Shown here in pieces: positions 1-7,336 of a stretch of DNA of 64,000 nt. The translations under genes were made by a program, and so were the position numbers. Origin of the DNA: Microbacterium sp. APC 3901 (GTDB lineage Bacteria; Actinomycetota; Actinomycetes; Actinomycetales; Microbacteriaceae). The notes below the pieces were generated by a model, which did no database searches, had not been told where the DNA came from, and worked only from the letters and a program-made list of their open reading frames with translations. The stretch lies in NCBI RefSeq assembly GCF_030407765.1, contig NZ_JASDCU010000009.1, forward strand, positions 62,001-126,000, written 5' to 3'. The number at the start of each line of letters is the position of its first letter. Positions within the stretch are counted from its first letter, which is position 1.

Positions 1-456
1 TCTGCCCGCGGCACGCAGGATCGCCGCGTCGACGTGCGCGAGTGGGCATCCGGCATCCGTCTGTCGGCGTTCTCGGTCATCATGCTCTCGCTGGTCGTGC
101 TCGGGGCGTGGGTGCTGGTGCCGACGCTCGGCACCTTCATCGACCAGAGACAGAAGATCTCGGCGCTCGAGCAGTCGATCCAGGTCTCCGAAGACCAGAT
201 CGCCGCACTCGAGCAGGAGCGTGAACGCTGGAACGACCCGGCCTACATCACCACCCAAGCGCGTGAGCGTCTGTACTACGTCAAGCCGGGCGAGGTCGTG
301 TTCCTGATCGACAACGACCTCGATCCCGCGGCGCTTCCGCAGCAGCAGGGGCCGGTCAGCGACACCCTCGAAGAGACGCCCTCCGACTGGATGCCGCAGC
401 TGCTGCGCACCCTCACGTCCGCGGGGCTGAGCGACACGGCGGCAGTCAGCCGCTGA
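1..456 (+). CDS. FtsB/DivIC family septum formation initiator (5' end outside window)
   Basis: Bitopic divisome protein family. Counting from the GTG at 34, one hydrophobic segment spans about residues 11-30. A coiled coil of about 35 residues follows, then the conserved RERLYYVKPGE motif at 77-87 and a Pro/Glu-rich tail. The frame is open back to base 1, and there is no ribosome-binding site before the GTG at 34. The true start is therefore probably upstream, and the cytoplasmic N-terminus is missing here. The DUF501 gene follows 68 bases later, which is the usual actinobacterial order after eno and ftsB (family knowledge). Identity of the family is fairly sure; which of FtsB or DivIC it should be named is not. 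Confidence 0.85.
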   Translation, partial: SARGTQDRRVDVREWASGIRLSAFSVIMLSLVVLGAWVLVPTLGTFIDQRQKISALEQSIQVSEDQIAALEQERERWNDPAYITTQARERLYYVKPGEVVFLIDNDLDPAALPQQQGPVSDTLEETPSDWMPQLLRTLTSAGLSDTAAVSR

Positions 457-512
457 CCGTCGGCGACGCCGAGCCGGGAGCGTGCTCCGAGCATCCTCCC
501 GGTCGGCTCCCG

Positions 513-518
513 TACGCT
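513..518 (+). promoter_or_regulatory. -10 box (TACGCT) of a probable leaderless promoter for the DUF501 gene
   Basis: TACGCT ends exactly six bases before the GTG at 525, and there is no Shine-Dalgarno sequence. No convincing -35 is seen. Confidence 0.5.
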
Positions 519-524
519 GGATAG

Positions 525-1067
525 GTGACCACGCCGCCATTCCCCGCCCCCACGACCGCCGAGCTCGCCGTGGTGTCGGCCCAGTTGGGCAGGACCGCCC
601 GCGGCGTGGTCGGCATCGCCGCCCGCTGCATGTGCGGCAACCCCACGGTCGTCGCCACGACGCCCAGGCTGCCCGACGGAACGCCGTTCCCCACGTTCTA
701 CTATCTGACGCATCCGGCGGCGACCGCTGCGATGTCGACCCTCGAAGCCACGCAGGTCATGCCCGAGCTCGCCGCGCTGCTCGCCGAGGACGAGGGCGTC
801 GCAGCGGCGTACCTCGCGGCGCACGAGGCCTACCTCGCCGACAGGGCTCAGTTCGGAGAGGTCGGCGAGATCGACGGGATCTCCGCCGGCGGCATGCCCT
901 CGCGCGTCAAGTGCCTGCACGCTCTGGCCGGTCACGCTCTCGCGGCCGGTCCCGGTGTGAACCCCGTCGGCGATGCGGCTCTCGAGCGCTCGACCTGGTC
1001 GCCTCAGAGGTGCCGGTGCGACGACCCCGGTGCGGCCCTGCGTGACGCCGAGGCATCGACGGCATGA
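525..1067 (+). CDS. DUF501 domain-containing protein
   Basis: A conserved actinobacterial protein of 180 residues with no established function. The family hallmarks are visible: a Cys-containing RCMCGNP stretch near residue 35, DGTPFPTFYYLT near 53, and a C-terminal GGMPSRVKCLHALAGH block near 123 followed by a GPGVNP turn. The several conserved Cys and His residues could bind a metal, but that is inference. The GTG start has no ribosome-binding site and sits six bases after a -10-like hexamer. The stop overlaps the ATG of the protease gene by four bases, so the two are probably co-translated. Confidence 0.9.
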   Translation: MTTPPFPAPTTAELAVVSAQLGRTARGVVGIAARCMCGNPTVVATTPRLPDGTPFPTFYYLTHPAATAAMSTLEATQVMPELAALLAEDEGVAAAYLAAHEAYLADRAQFGEVGEIDGISAGGMPSRVKCLHALAGHALAAGPGVNPVGDAALERSTWSPQRCRCDDPGAALRDAEASTA

Positions 1068-2359
1068 GGCGGCCGCGGATGCTGCGCAACGGTGTCGCGA
1101 TGGCGACGATCGTGGCATCCGTCCTGCTCCTGGGCGCTGCGACCCCGCCGCCCGGGCCCGTGCCGGACGACCCCGCAGACCCGGATCGCGCAGCCGAGTA
1201 CTGGCTCGACGGAGCCGGTATCCGTGATGCGTGGCAGACCACACGCGGCGATGGGGTGACGATCGCCATCATCGACACCGGGATCGCCAAGGTTCCTGGC
1301 GTGTTCGACGGCGCCGTCGTCGGCGGCACCGACGTGTCGGGCACGGGAACCCCCGACGGGCGCACCCCGGTGGGCGCCATCGACGGCAATCACGGATCAT
1401 GGGTCGCGTCACTCGCCGCAGGACGAGGCTCCGCCGATGGCAAGGGGATGATCGGAGTCGCTCCCGAGGCCGATCTGCTGTCCATCTCCGTGGGCTTCGG
1501 CGCCGCGGCCGCCGTGCCGTTCACCGAGCAGGTCGCGAAGGCCATGCGATGGGCGGTCGACCACGGAGCCGACATCATCAACCTCTCGTTCACCACGAAC
1601 ACGCTGGACTGGGACAGGAGCTGGGACGATGCGTTCCTCTATGCCTTCGAGCACGACGTGGTGGTGGTCGTCGCCGCGGGCAACCGGGGGAGCGGGACCA
1701 ACATCATCGGCGCTCCGGCGACGATCCCTGGCGTGCTGACGGTCGGCGGAGTCGACCAGACGGGCACGGCGAGCATCGAGGCGTCGACCCAGGGGATCAC
1801 CATCGGAATCGCGGCGCCCAGCGAGGGTCTTCGGGGCGTGTCCGCAGACGGCACGGTCGTGCCTTGGAGCGGCACGAGCGGTGCAGCGCCCATCGTCGCG
1901 GGCATCGCAGCCCTCGTCCGGTCTGCGCATCCCGAGCTCGATGCGGCGAATGTCATCAACCGCATCATCAAGACCGCGATCAAGGTCCCCGGCATGGCCG
2001 ACCCTCCCGATCCTCTCTACGGCTACGGGCTGGTGGATGCCGACGCAGCGATCACAGCCGACCTTCCGAAGGTCTCCGAGAATCCGATGGGCGATCTCGC
2101 CGAGTGGGTCCGCCTGTTCCGACGCGCAGAGAGCGTTCCGCAGCCCGAACCCACCGCCGCGCCGGTCGAGGTGCCGCCGCTGCCGGACGCGGACGCTCCG
2201 ACAGATCCCGGTTCACCGCTGCTTCCCAGCGCTGAATCGCTGCGCTACGGTACCCTGCCGCTCATTGCGCTCACAGTCCCTGGTATCCTGATAGCGCTTG
2301 GCGTCACCGCAGCTGCCCGGCGCATCCGATCGGCGCGCGCTCGCACGCCACATCCCTGA
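1064..2359 (+). CDS. Secreted, membrane-anchored S8 (subtilisin/mycosin-like) serine protease
   Basis: The 431-residue precursor has an N-terminal signal peptide (about residues 1-27, ending AATPPPG), an S8 peptidase domain and a C-terminal transmembrane helix (about 398-416) with an Arg-rich cytoplasmic tail. The catalytic triad is visible as D71 (IIDTG), H110 (DGNHGSW) and S272 (GTSGAAP), with oxyanion N207 (AAGNRG). A Pro/Ala-rich linker (about 350-390) joins domain and anchor. This is the architecture of mycosins. No type VII secretion genes are seen in this window, so the substrate is unknown. The start overlaps the stop of the DUF501 gene. Confidence 0.93.
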   Translation: MRRPRMLRNGVAMATIVASVLLLGAATPPPGPVPDDPADPDRAAEYWLDGAGIRDAWQTTRGDGVTIAIIDTGIAKVPGVFDGAVVGGTDVSGTGTPDGRTPVGAIDGNHGSWVASLAAGRGSADGKGMIGVAPEADLLSISVGFGAAAAVPFTEQVAKAMRWAVDHGADIINLSFTTNTLDWDRSWDDAFLYAFEHDVVVVVAAGNRGSGTNIIGAPATIPGVLTVGGVDQTGTASIEASTQGITIGIAAPSEGLRGVSADGTVVPWSGTSGAAPIVAGIAALVRSAHPELDAANVINRIIKTAIKVPGMADPPDPLYGYGLVDADAAITADLPKVSENPMGDLAEWVRLFRRAESVPQPEPTAAPVEVPPLPDADAPTDPGSPLLPSAESLRYGTLPLIALTVPGILIALGVTAAARRIRSARARTPHP

Positions 2360-2380
2360 CTCCCGAGGAGTTGTCCCCCT

Positions 2381-3868
2381 GTGCCTCAGAACAGCACTGT
2401 GCCCAAGATTCTGATCGTCGGTGGAGGCTATGCAGGCTTCTACACGGCGTGGAAGCTGGAGAAGCACCTTCGCAAGGGTGAAGCAGACGTCACCATGGTC
2501 GACCCGCTGCCGTACATGACATACCAGCCGTTCCTTCCCGAGGTCGCTGCCGGGTCGATCGAAGCCCGACACTCCGTGGTCGCACACCGTCGCCACTTGA
2601 AGCGGACGAACGTGCTCACCGCCAAGGTGACCGGCATCAACCACGCCGAGAAGGTCGCGACGATCACCCCGCCGGTGGGTGAGCCCTACGAGTTCTCCTA
2701 CGACCAGATCGTCGTCACGGCAGGTGCCGTCTCTCGCACCTTCCCGATCCCCGGCATCGCGGACAACGCGATCGGCCTCAAGACGATCGAAGAGGCCGTC
2801 GCCATCCGTGACCGTCTGATGTCGAACTTCGACAAGGCCGCGTCGCTGCCGGCAGGTCCTGAGCGCGATCGTCTGCTCTCCGTCGTCGTCGTCGGCGGTG
2901 GCTTCGCCGGCATCGAGGTGTTCGCCGAGCTGCGCTCGCTGGCCTCGTCGCTCGTGGGCAAGTACCCGCAGCTGACCTTCGACGACACGCACTTCCACCT
3001 CATCGAGGCGATGGGGCGCATCATGCCCGAGGTGTCGCTGCCGACGAGCGAATGGGTGCTCAAGGACCTCGCGAAGCGCGGCGCCAACGTGCACCTCGAC
3101 ACGCAGCTCACCAGTGCAGTCGACGGCAACGTCGAGCTGTCGACCGGAGAGATCATCCCGACCGATCTGATCGTCTGGACCGCCGGTGTCATGGCGAACC
3201 CCACGGTCGTGCGCGGCGGTGACCTCCCGATCGAGGAGCGCGGCCGCATCCAGACCCGTGCAGACCTCCGTGTCGGCACGCCCGAGGCGTTCGTTCCCGG
3301 AGCCTGGGCTGCAGGAGACGTCTCGGCCGTTCCCGACCTGTCCGGCGGTGGCGTCGGCGGCTTCTGCGTGCCGAACGCCCAGCACGCGGTGCGTCAGGCG
3401 AAGCTCCTCGCGAAGAACATCGTCGCCGTGCTGCGCGGTGAGGATCCGAAGGAGTACTTCCACAAGAACCTCGGTGCGGTCGCGGGCCTCGGCCTCTACA
3501 ACGGCGTCTTCCAGTCCGGCAAGATCGCCCTCAAGGGCTTCGTCGCCTGGGTCGCGCACCGCGGTTACCACGGTCTCGCCATGCCGACGTGGGAGCGCAA
3601 GTTCCGCGTGGTCTGGGGCTGGTGGAACAACCTGTGGCTCGGTCGCGACCTGGTGAACCTCGAGACGGTGCAGAACCCGCGCTACGTCTTCGAGGAGTTC
3701 GCCGCCCGTCCGCGTCCGGCCGCCGATGCACCGGCTCCGGCCGTCACGGCTCCGGCCGCTCAGGCGACCGCATCCGACAAGGCCGCCGACGAGAAGCCCG
3801 CCGGTCAGAAGACGGCGGCCAAGAAGCCGGCCGCGAAGAAGACCGCCGAGACGGCTGCTGCCAAGTAG
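2381..3868 (+). CDS. ndh: Type II NADH dehydrogenase (NAD(P)/FAD-dependent oxidoreductase)
   Basis: A non-proton-pumping NADH:quinone oxidoreductase at the inner face of the membrane. Two dinucleotide-binding motifs are present: VGGGYAG near residue 13 for FAD and VGGGFAG near 170 for NADH. A WAAGDVS motif near 309 lies in the FAD domain, and a C-terminal amphipathic region (FVAWVAHRGYHG onward) is typical of membrane attachment. The 495-residue protein is longer than common NDH-2 because of an Ala/Pro/Lys-rich tail from about residue 450, ending in repeated KKPA/KKTA units. The GTG start follows AGGAG by a suitable distance. A strong hairpin follows the stop, so the gene is probably monocistronic or ends a unit. 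Confidence 0.93.
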   Translation: MPQNSTVPKILIVGGGYAGFYTAWKLEKHLRKGEADVTMVDPLPYMTYQPFLPEVAAGSIEARHSVVAHRRHLKRTNVLTAKVTGINHAEKVATITPPVGEPYEFSYDQIVVTAGAVSRTFPIPGIADNAIGLKTIEEAVAIRDRLMSNFDKAASLPAGPERDRLLSVVVVGGGFAGIEVFAELRSLASSLVGKYPQLTFDDTHFHLIEAMGRIMPEVSLPTSEWVLKDLAKRGANVHLDTQLTSAVDGNVELSTGEIIPTDLIVWTAGVMANPTVVRGGDLPIEERGRIQTRADLRVGTPEAFVPGAWAAGDVSAVPDLSGGGVGGFCVPNAQHAVRQAKLLAKNIVAVLRGEDPKEYFHKNLGAVAGLGLYNGVFQSGKIALKGFVAWVAHRGYHGLAMPTWERKFRVVWGWWNNLWLGRDLVNLETVQNPRYVFEEFAARPRPAADAPAPAVTAPAAQATASDKAADEKPAGQKTAAKKPAAKKTAETAAAK

Positions 3869-3880
3869 CAGTCACCTCCT

Positions 3881-3924
3881 CGAACGCCTCGATTCCTTTC
3901 GGAGTCGAGGCGTTCGGCGTTTTC
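3881..3924 (+). terminator. Rho-independent terminator after ndh
   Basis: A perfect 12-base stem (3881-3892 with 3905-3916), a 12-base loop, then GCGTTTT. Confidence 0.85.
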
Positions 3925-3974
3925 GGCGAGGGCGCGTGTCTCGCATCGGTCTCATAGGAGCGTTTGCTACCGTC

Positions 3975-4080
3975 GGCAGGGCAAGGGGAGTACTCCCGTC
4001 TGCGGTGGTGTCGTCATTACGGATACGAAGTCGTGTCCCGGCCCACCGGCCCGTGAGGGTGGAGGAGACCTGGCGTCCGT
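3975..4080 (+). promoter_or_regulatory. Probable yybP-ykoY (Mn2+) riboswitch
   Basis: The signature elements occur in order. GGGGAGTA (3985-3992) is followed by a short hairpin, GTCGTCA (4010-4016) and TAC. A perfect 7-base stem comes next (4021-4027 with 4032-4038, loop AAGT), then a 6-base stem (CCCACC 4042-4047 with GGGTGG 4057-4062) and GAGACC (4065-4070). Sequences flanking GGGGAGTA and GAGACC can form a closing P1 with one mismatch. This matches the yybP-ykoY consensus, known to sense Mn2+ and often placed before TerC-like or cation-transport genes. A -10-like TACCGT at 3968 would start the RNA just before the motif. The expression platform in the 88 bases before the ATG at 4158 was not resolved. 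Confidence 0.75.
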
Positions 4081-4157
4081 ATCCGCGGACGACCATGAAC
4101 CCTCGCCTCTCCGCTGTCGAGTCCCGTGGTCGTCCACACCACGAAGGAACCGTCACC

Positions 4158-4955
4158 ATGGGAAAACTCAACCGACTGCTCGGGATGGCCGCTCGCGCGC
4201 TCGATCTCGACGAGACCGGATCCCGCACGGATCGTAGCGGTTCGCGCGGAGCGACGCCGCCCTCATCGGCCGGACGGCAGACCGGGACCGATCGATACAC
4301 GCCTCCGCCTGCACGCCCTGCGGGTCGGGATCCCTACTCGCCGCCGGCGCCCGGTGCAGCCGGTGCAGTCTCGGATGCCGATCGGGCGGCGATCGCGCGG
4401 TACGACTACCTCCTCGAGACCGCTGATCCGCGCCGCGTAGAGCAGATCCACCGAGAGGCGTTCGCGCGCCTGACTCCCGCCCAGCGGGCGCAGGTGCAGG
4501 AGCGCATGAACACGGAACTCGCTCCGGGCGAGCGCCCGGCATCGTCGTCGCCCGATGATCTCGCCCGCGCGGCGGGTCGTTCCGAGGCGGCCAGCCCGGG
4601 GCGCATGCGCGGCATCCTCTCGAGAGTGCGCGGGTTCGGCGCCGCCGGTGCGGTCGGGGGAGCTGCCGTGGGCGCGCTCGGGATCGTCGCGGTGGGCGCC
4701 GTCGGCAGTGCCGTCGCTGCTCCGCTGCTCGAGCAGGCGGCCGGTCTCGGCGTCGACTTCGACGCCCTCGCACAGGGCGTCGACATCGAGGCGATCGCGA
4801 GCGGCCTCGGCGGTGCGGAGCTCGCGGGAGCCGCAGAAGGGGTTCTCGGATCGGCCGGTGAGACCGTCTCGGGTCTCGGCGACACGGCGAGCGAGTGGGG
4901 GCAGCGGCTCGGCGACCTCGGGGTTCCCGGACTCGGCGATCTGTTCGGCCGATGA
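4158..4955 (+). CDS. Protein of unknown function downstream of the putative Mn2+ riboswitch
   Basis: 265 residues. The N-terminus starts MGKLNRLLG and is followed by a disordered Pro/Arg/Ser segment to about residue 75. A compact helical block (IARYDYLLETADP to RAQVQERMN, about 78-120) may be the conserved domain. A Gly/Ala-rich hydrophobic stretch (about 150-190) could insert in a membrane. The C-terminus is rich in Gly, Ala and Leu, with GLG and GVPGLGDLFG repeats. The ATG is preceded by GAAGGA at good spacing. An in-frame extension upstream was rejected because it crosses the ndh terminator and the riboswitch. Similar proteins are sometimes labelled cation-transporting ATPase, but no P-type ATPase motif (DKTG) is present. 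It overlaps the DedA gene. Confidence 0.8.
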   Translation: MGKLNRLLGMAARALDLDETGSRTDRSGSRGATPPSSAGRQTGTDRYTPPPARPAGRDPYSPPAPGAAGAVSDADRAAIARYDYLLETADPRRVEQIHREAFARLTPAQRAQVQERMNTELAPGERPASSSPDDLARAAGRSEAASPGRMRGILSRVRGFGAAGAVGGAAVGALGIVAVGAVGSAVAAPLLEQAAGLGVDFDALAQGVDIEAIASGLGGAELAGAAEGVLGSAGETVSGLGDTASEWGQRLGDLGVPGLGDLFGR

Positions 4956-5662
4956 GCGCTGCCGGCCTCACCGCGACCGAGACCTCGGCAGCGGATCACG
5001 GGTTCTCCGGTCTCACCGGATTCGCAGCCGACGTCCTCACTCAACTCGGCGACATCGGTGTGGGTGTGTTGGTGTTCCTCGAGGTGCTCGTTCCACCCAT
5101 CCCGAGCGAGGTGATCCTGCCCTTCGCGGGGTATCTCAGTCAGAGCGGCGACCTCACCCTCGGCTGGCTGATCTTCTGGAGCACTCTCGCGTCGTGGATC
5201 GGCGCGCTTCTGCTCTACTGGCTCGGGGCGGCCATCGGCGTCGAACGAGCGGTGCGGCTCCTCTCGGCCACCAAACTGGTCAGCCATACCGACCTCGACC
5301 GTGGGGTGGACTGGTTCCGGCGAAGCGGTGCGTGGACGGTGCTCGTCGGTCGCATGGTTCCCGGTGTGCGGAGCCTCATCTCCATCCCCGCGGGCGCAAC
5401 CCGCATGAACCTGATCCGTTTCAGCGTGTACACGATCGTGGGCAGCGGCCTGTGGAATGCCCTGCTCATCGGGTTCGGTGCTCTGCTCGGAACCCAGCAC
5501 GAGCAGCTCGAACATCTGCTGGGCTACCTCGACTACGCCGTGTACTCGGCCATCGCCATCGCGCTCGCCGTGCTGATCGTCCGACGTGTGCGTGAGGCTC
5601 GCACGCCCGGAGTCCAGAGCGCGCGCGCACCCGGCGCCGCAGAGCGAGGCGTGGAGGACTGA
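4952..5662 (+). CDS. DedA family membrane protein
   Basis: 236 residues, about five hydrophobic segments. DedA proteins are membrane proteins linked to lipid-carrier or phospholipid flipping and envelope homeostasis. Visible family marks are the re-entrant segment VPPIPSEVILPFAG (about residues 47-60) with its acidic residue, and the second motif VGRMVPGVRSLISIPAG (about 131-147) with conserved Arg, Pro and Gly. The ATG overlaps the previous stop (ATGA), so this gene is translationally coupled to the unknown protein and probably shares its riboswitch control. The C-terminal 25 residues are a polar, probably disordered tail. Confidence 0.92.
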   Translation: MSAAGLTATETSAADHGFSGLTGFAADVLTQLGDIGVGVLVFLEVLVPPIPSEVILPFAGYLSQSGDLTLGWLIFWSTLASWIGALLLYWLGAAIGVERAVRLLSATKLVSHTDLDRGVDWFRRSGAWTVLVGRMVPGVRSLISIPAGATRMNLIRFSVYTIVGSGLWNALLIGFGALLGTQHEQLEHLLGYLDYAVYSAIAIALAVLIVRRVREARTPGVQSARAPGAAERGVED

Positions 5663-5675
5663 CCGGAGCCGAACG

Positions 5676-5748
5676 TGCCCCCGCTGGGACTCGAACCCAG
5701 ACTGAAGCGATTTTAAGTCGCCTGCCTCTGCCATTGGGCTACGGGGGC
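5676..5748 (-). tRNA. tRNA with UAA anticodon (Leu by codon) but class I, short variable loop
   Basis: Read on the minus strand, a 7-base perfect acceptor stem (GCCCCCG with CGGGGGC), a D arm, anticodon stem GGCGA/TCGCT with loop CTTAAAA, a 5-base variable region TCAGT and a T arm CTGGG-TTCGAGT-CCCAG form a complete cloverleaf. Positions 34-36 are TAA, reading UUA. The discriminator is A and no CCA is encoded. Bacterial tRNA-Leu normally has a long variable arm, which is absent here, so the charged amino acid is uncertain. Confidence 0.85.
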
Positions 5749-6076
5749 TTCATGCCGTGACTGGCTCAGAGTACACGGGGAGTCCTCGGTGGCGGCGGCA
5801 GGCACGGCGACATGTCCTCACCGCTCGTCCGAGCGAAGGGGGACGGGCGTCCCAGCGCCCGCCCCCCTGTGATGCTGCTGAGACAGCATCGCCCCCCGGC
5901 AACCGACCGCGCACGGCCGACGAGACCGCCACGGATGACGGTCTCAGTGATCAAGACGGCGATCCATCCTGTTCATTACGACGACGGCCGCCGATGTATC
6001 GAGATTTCCAGATTCGGGTCACGACCGGCGGCGCGACTCGATCTCAGAAACGATGAACCCGAGTCCATCCACCCCA
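5749..6076. other. Intergenic stretch without recognised genes
   Basis: About 330 bases between the tRNA and the aldolase gene. It holds short open frames with no ribosome-binding sites or recognisable protein sequence. The only signal noted is the -10-like TAGGGT at its right edge. Confidence 0.5.
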
Positions 6077-6082
6077 TAGGGT
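6077..6082 (+). promoter_or_regulatory. -10 box (TAGGGT) of a probable leaderless promoter
   Basis: TAGGGT ends six bases before the GTG at 6089. This spacing decides the start. Confidence 0.5.
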
Positions 6083-6088
6083 GGGGGA

Positions 6089-7336
6089 GTGCTCGACCTC
6101 ACCGCCGATCTGAGCCCCGATCAGGGACCACGCTCCGTGTCACCCGAGTGGCACGACCCGTCACGATACTGGCCGCGCCTGTCAGCGGCGAGCGGCCACC
6201 TGCCCGCTCCCGTGGCGGTCATCGATCGTGACGCGCTGCGATACAACGCCCTCGATCTGCTGGTCCGTGCGGGAGGGTTGCCCATCCGTGTCGCGTCGAA
6301 GTCCGTGCGGATCCGCTCGGTGCTCGACGCGGTGCTGCAGATGCCCGGGTTCAGAGGGATACTCGCCTTCACGTTGGCCGAGGCGCTGTGGCTCGCGGAG
6401 ACGCACGACGACATCGTCCTCGGGTATCCGACAGTCGACCGCGCCGGACTCGCGCAGCTCTTCGCGTCCGAAGAGGCGGCGCGACGGATCACTCTGATGG
6501 TCGACGATCCGGCACACCTCGACATCATCGACAGCGTGGCGTCTGCCGGCCGCCGACCCGACATCCGGGTCGCGATCGACGCAGACGCGTCGTTGCGATC
6601 GATCGCACTCGGCCACATCGGAGTGCGGAGGTCAGCTCTGTTCACCGCGGGTGAGGTCGCTGCGTTCGCACGCAAGATCGTGCGCCGCCCCGGCTTCCGG
6701 CTCGTCGGGCTGCAGATGTACGAGGCTCAGATCGCGGGCCAGGGAGACAACGCCGGAGCGGATGCGCCGGTCATACGCCTCATGCAGGCGCGTTCCCGAT
6801 CCGAACTGCGCGAGCGTCGGGCCGCGATAGTCGGCGCACTGTCGGAGGTCGCAGCACTCGAGTTCCTCAATGGCGGTGGCACCGGTTCGCTCGAGTTCAC
6901 CGGGAGCGACGAATCGCTGACGGAGGCGAGCGCAGGCAGCGGACTGCTCGGCGGGCACCTCTTCGATGGATATCGATCGTTCCGCCCCGCACCGGCGTCC
7001 GCCTTCGCCTTCGACGTGGTGCGGCGGCCTGCTGCCGACATCGCGACGGTGCTCGGCGGCGGATGGATCGCCTCCGGACCCGCCGTCGCGTCACGTCAGC
7101 CGCTGCCCGTGTGGCCGCAGGGACTGCGCACGTTGTCTCGTGAGGCCGCCGGCGAGGTGCAGACACCGCTGCAAGGTCGGGAGGCTGCGCGGCTCGGCGT
7201 CGGCGACCGTGTCTGGTTCCGCCACGCGAAGAGCGGCGAGCCTGCCGAGCGCATCGACACCTACCAGCTCGTCTCGGGCGATGAGATCGTCGATGAGCTG
7301 CCGACGTATCGCGGCGAGGGGAAGGCGTTCCTGTGA
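6089..7336 (+). CDS. PLP-dependent amino acid deaminase/aldolase-like protein (alanine racemase N-terminal fold)
   Basis: 415 residues with an alanine-racemase-type TIM barrel and a C-terminal D-threonine-aldolase/D-serine-dehydratase-like domain. The probable Schiff-base lysine is K71 in RVASKSVR, after the family strand VIDRDAL. Phosphate-binding glycines appear as EFLNGGGTGS near residue 251. The C-terminal VLGGGWIASG and GDRVWFRHAKSGE segments resemble the metal-binding part of D-threonine aldolases. The substrate cannot be told from sequence. The stop overlaps the start of the aldonolactone oxidase gene (GTGA), a strong sign of a shared pathway. The GTG start is leaderless. Confidence 0.8.
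   Translation: MLDLTADLSPDQGPRSVSPEWHDPSRYWPRLSAASGHLPAPVAVIDRDALRYNALDLLVRAGGLPIRVASKSVRIRSVLDAVLQMPGFRGILAFTLAEALWLAETHDDIVLGYPTVDRAGLAQLFASEEAARRITLMVDDPAHLDIIDSVASAGRRPDIRVAIDADASLRSIALGHIGVRRSALFTAGEVAAFARKIVRRPGFRLVGLQMYEAQIAGQGDNAGADAPVIRLMQARSRSELRERRAAIVGALSEVAALEFLNGGGTGSLEFTGSDESLTEASAGSGLLGGHLFDGYRSFRPAPASAFAFDVVRRPAADIATVLGGGWIASGPAVASRQPLPVWPQGLRTLSREAAGEVQTPLQGREAARLGVGDRVWFRHAKSGEPAERIDTYQLVSGDEIVDELPTYRGEGKAFL

Noticed and set aside
2213..3571. A 452-codon minus-strand frame opposite ndh
   Set aside because: It reads as the antisense of the clearly recognised NADH dehydrogenase, with low-complexity composition and no ribosome-binding site.
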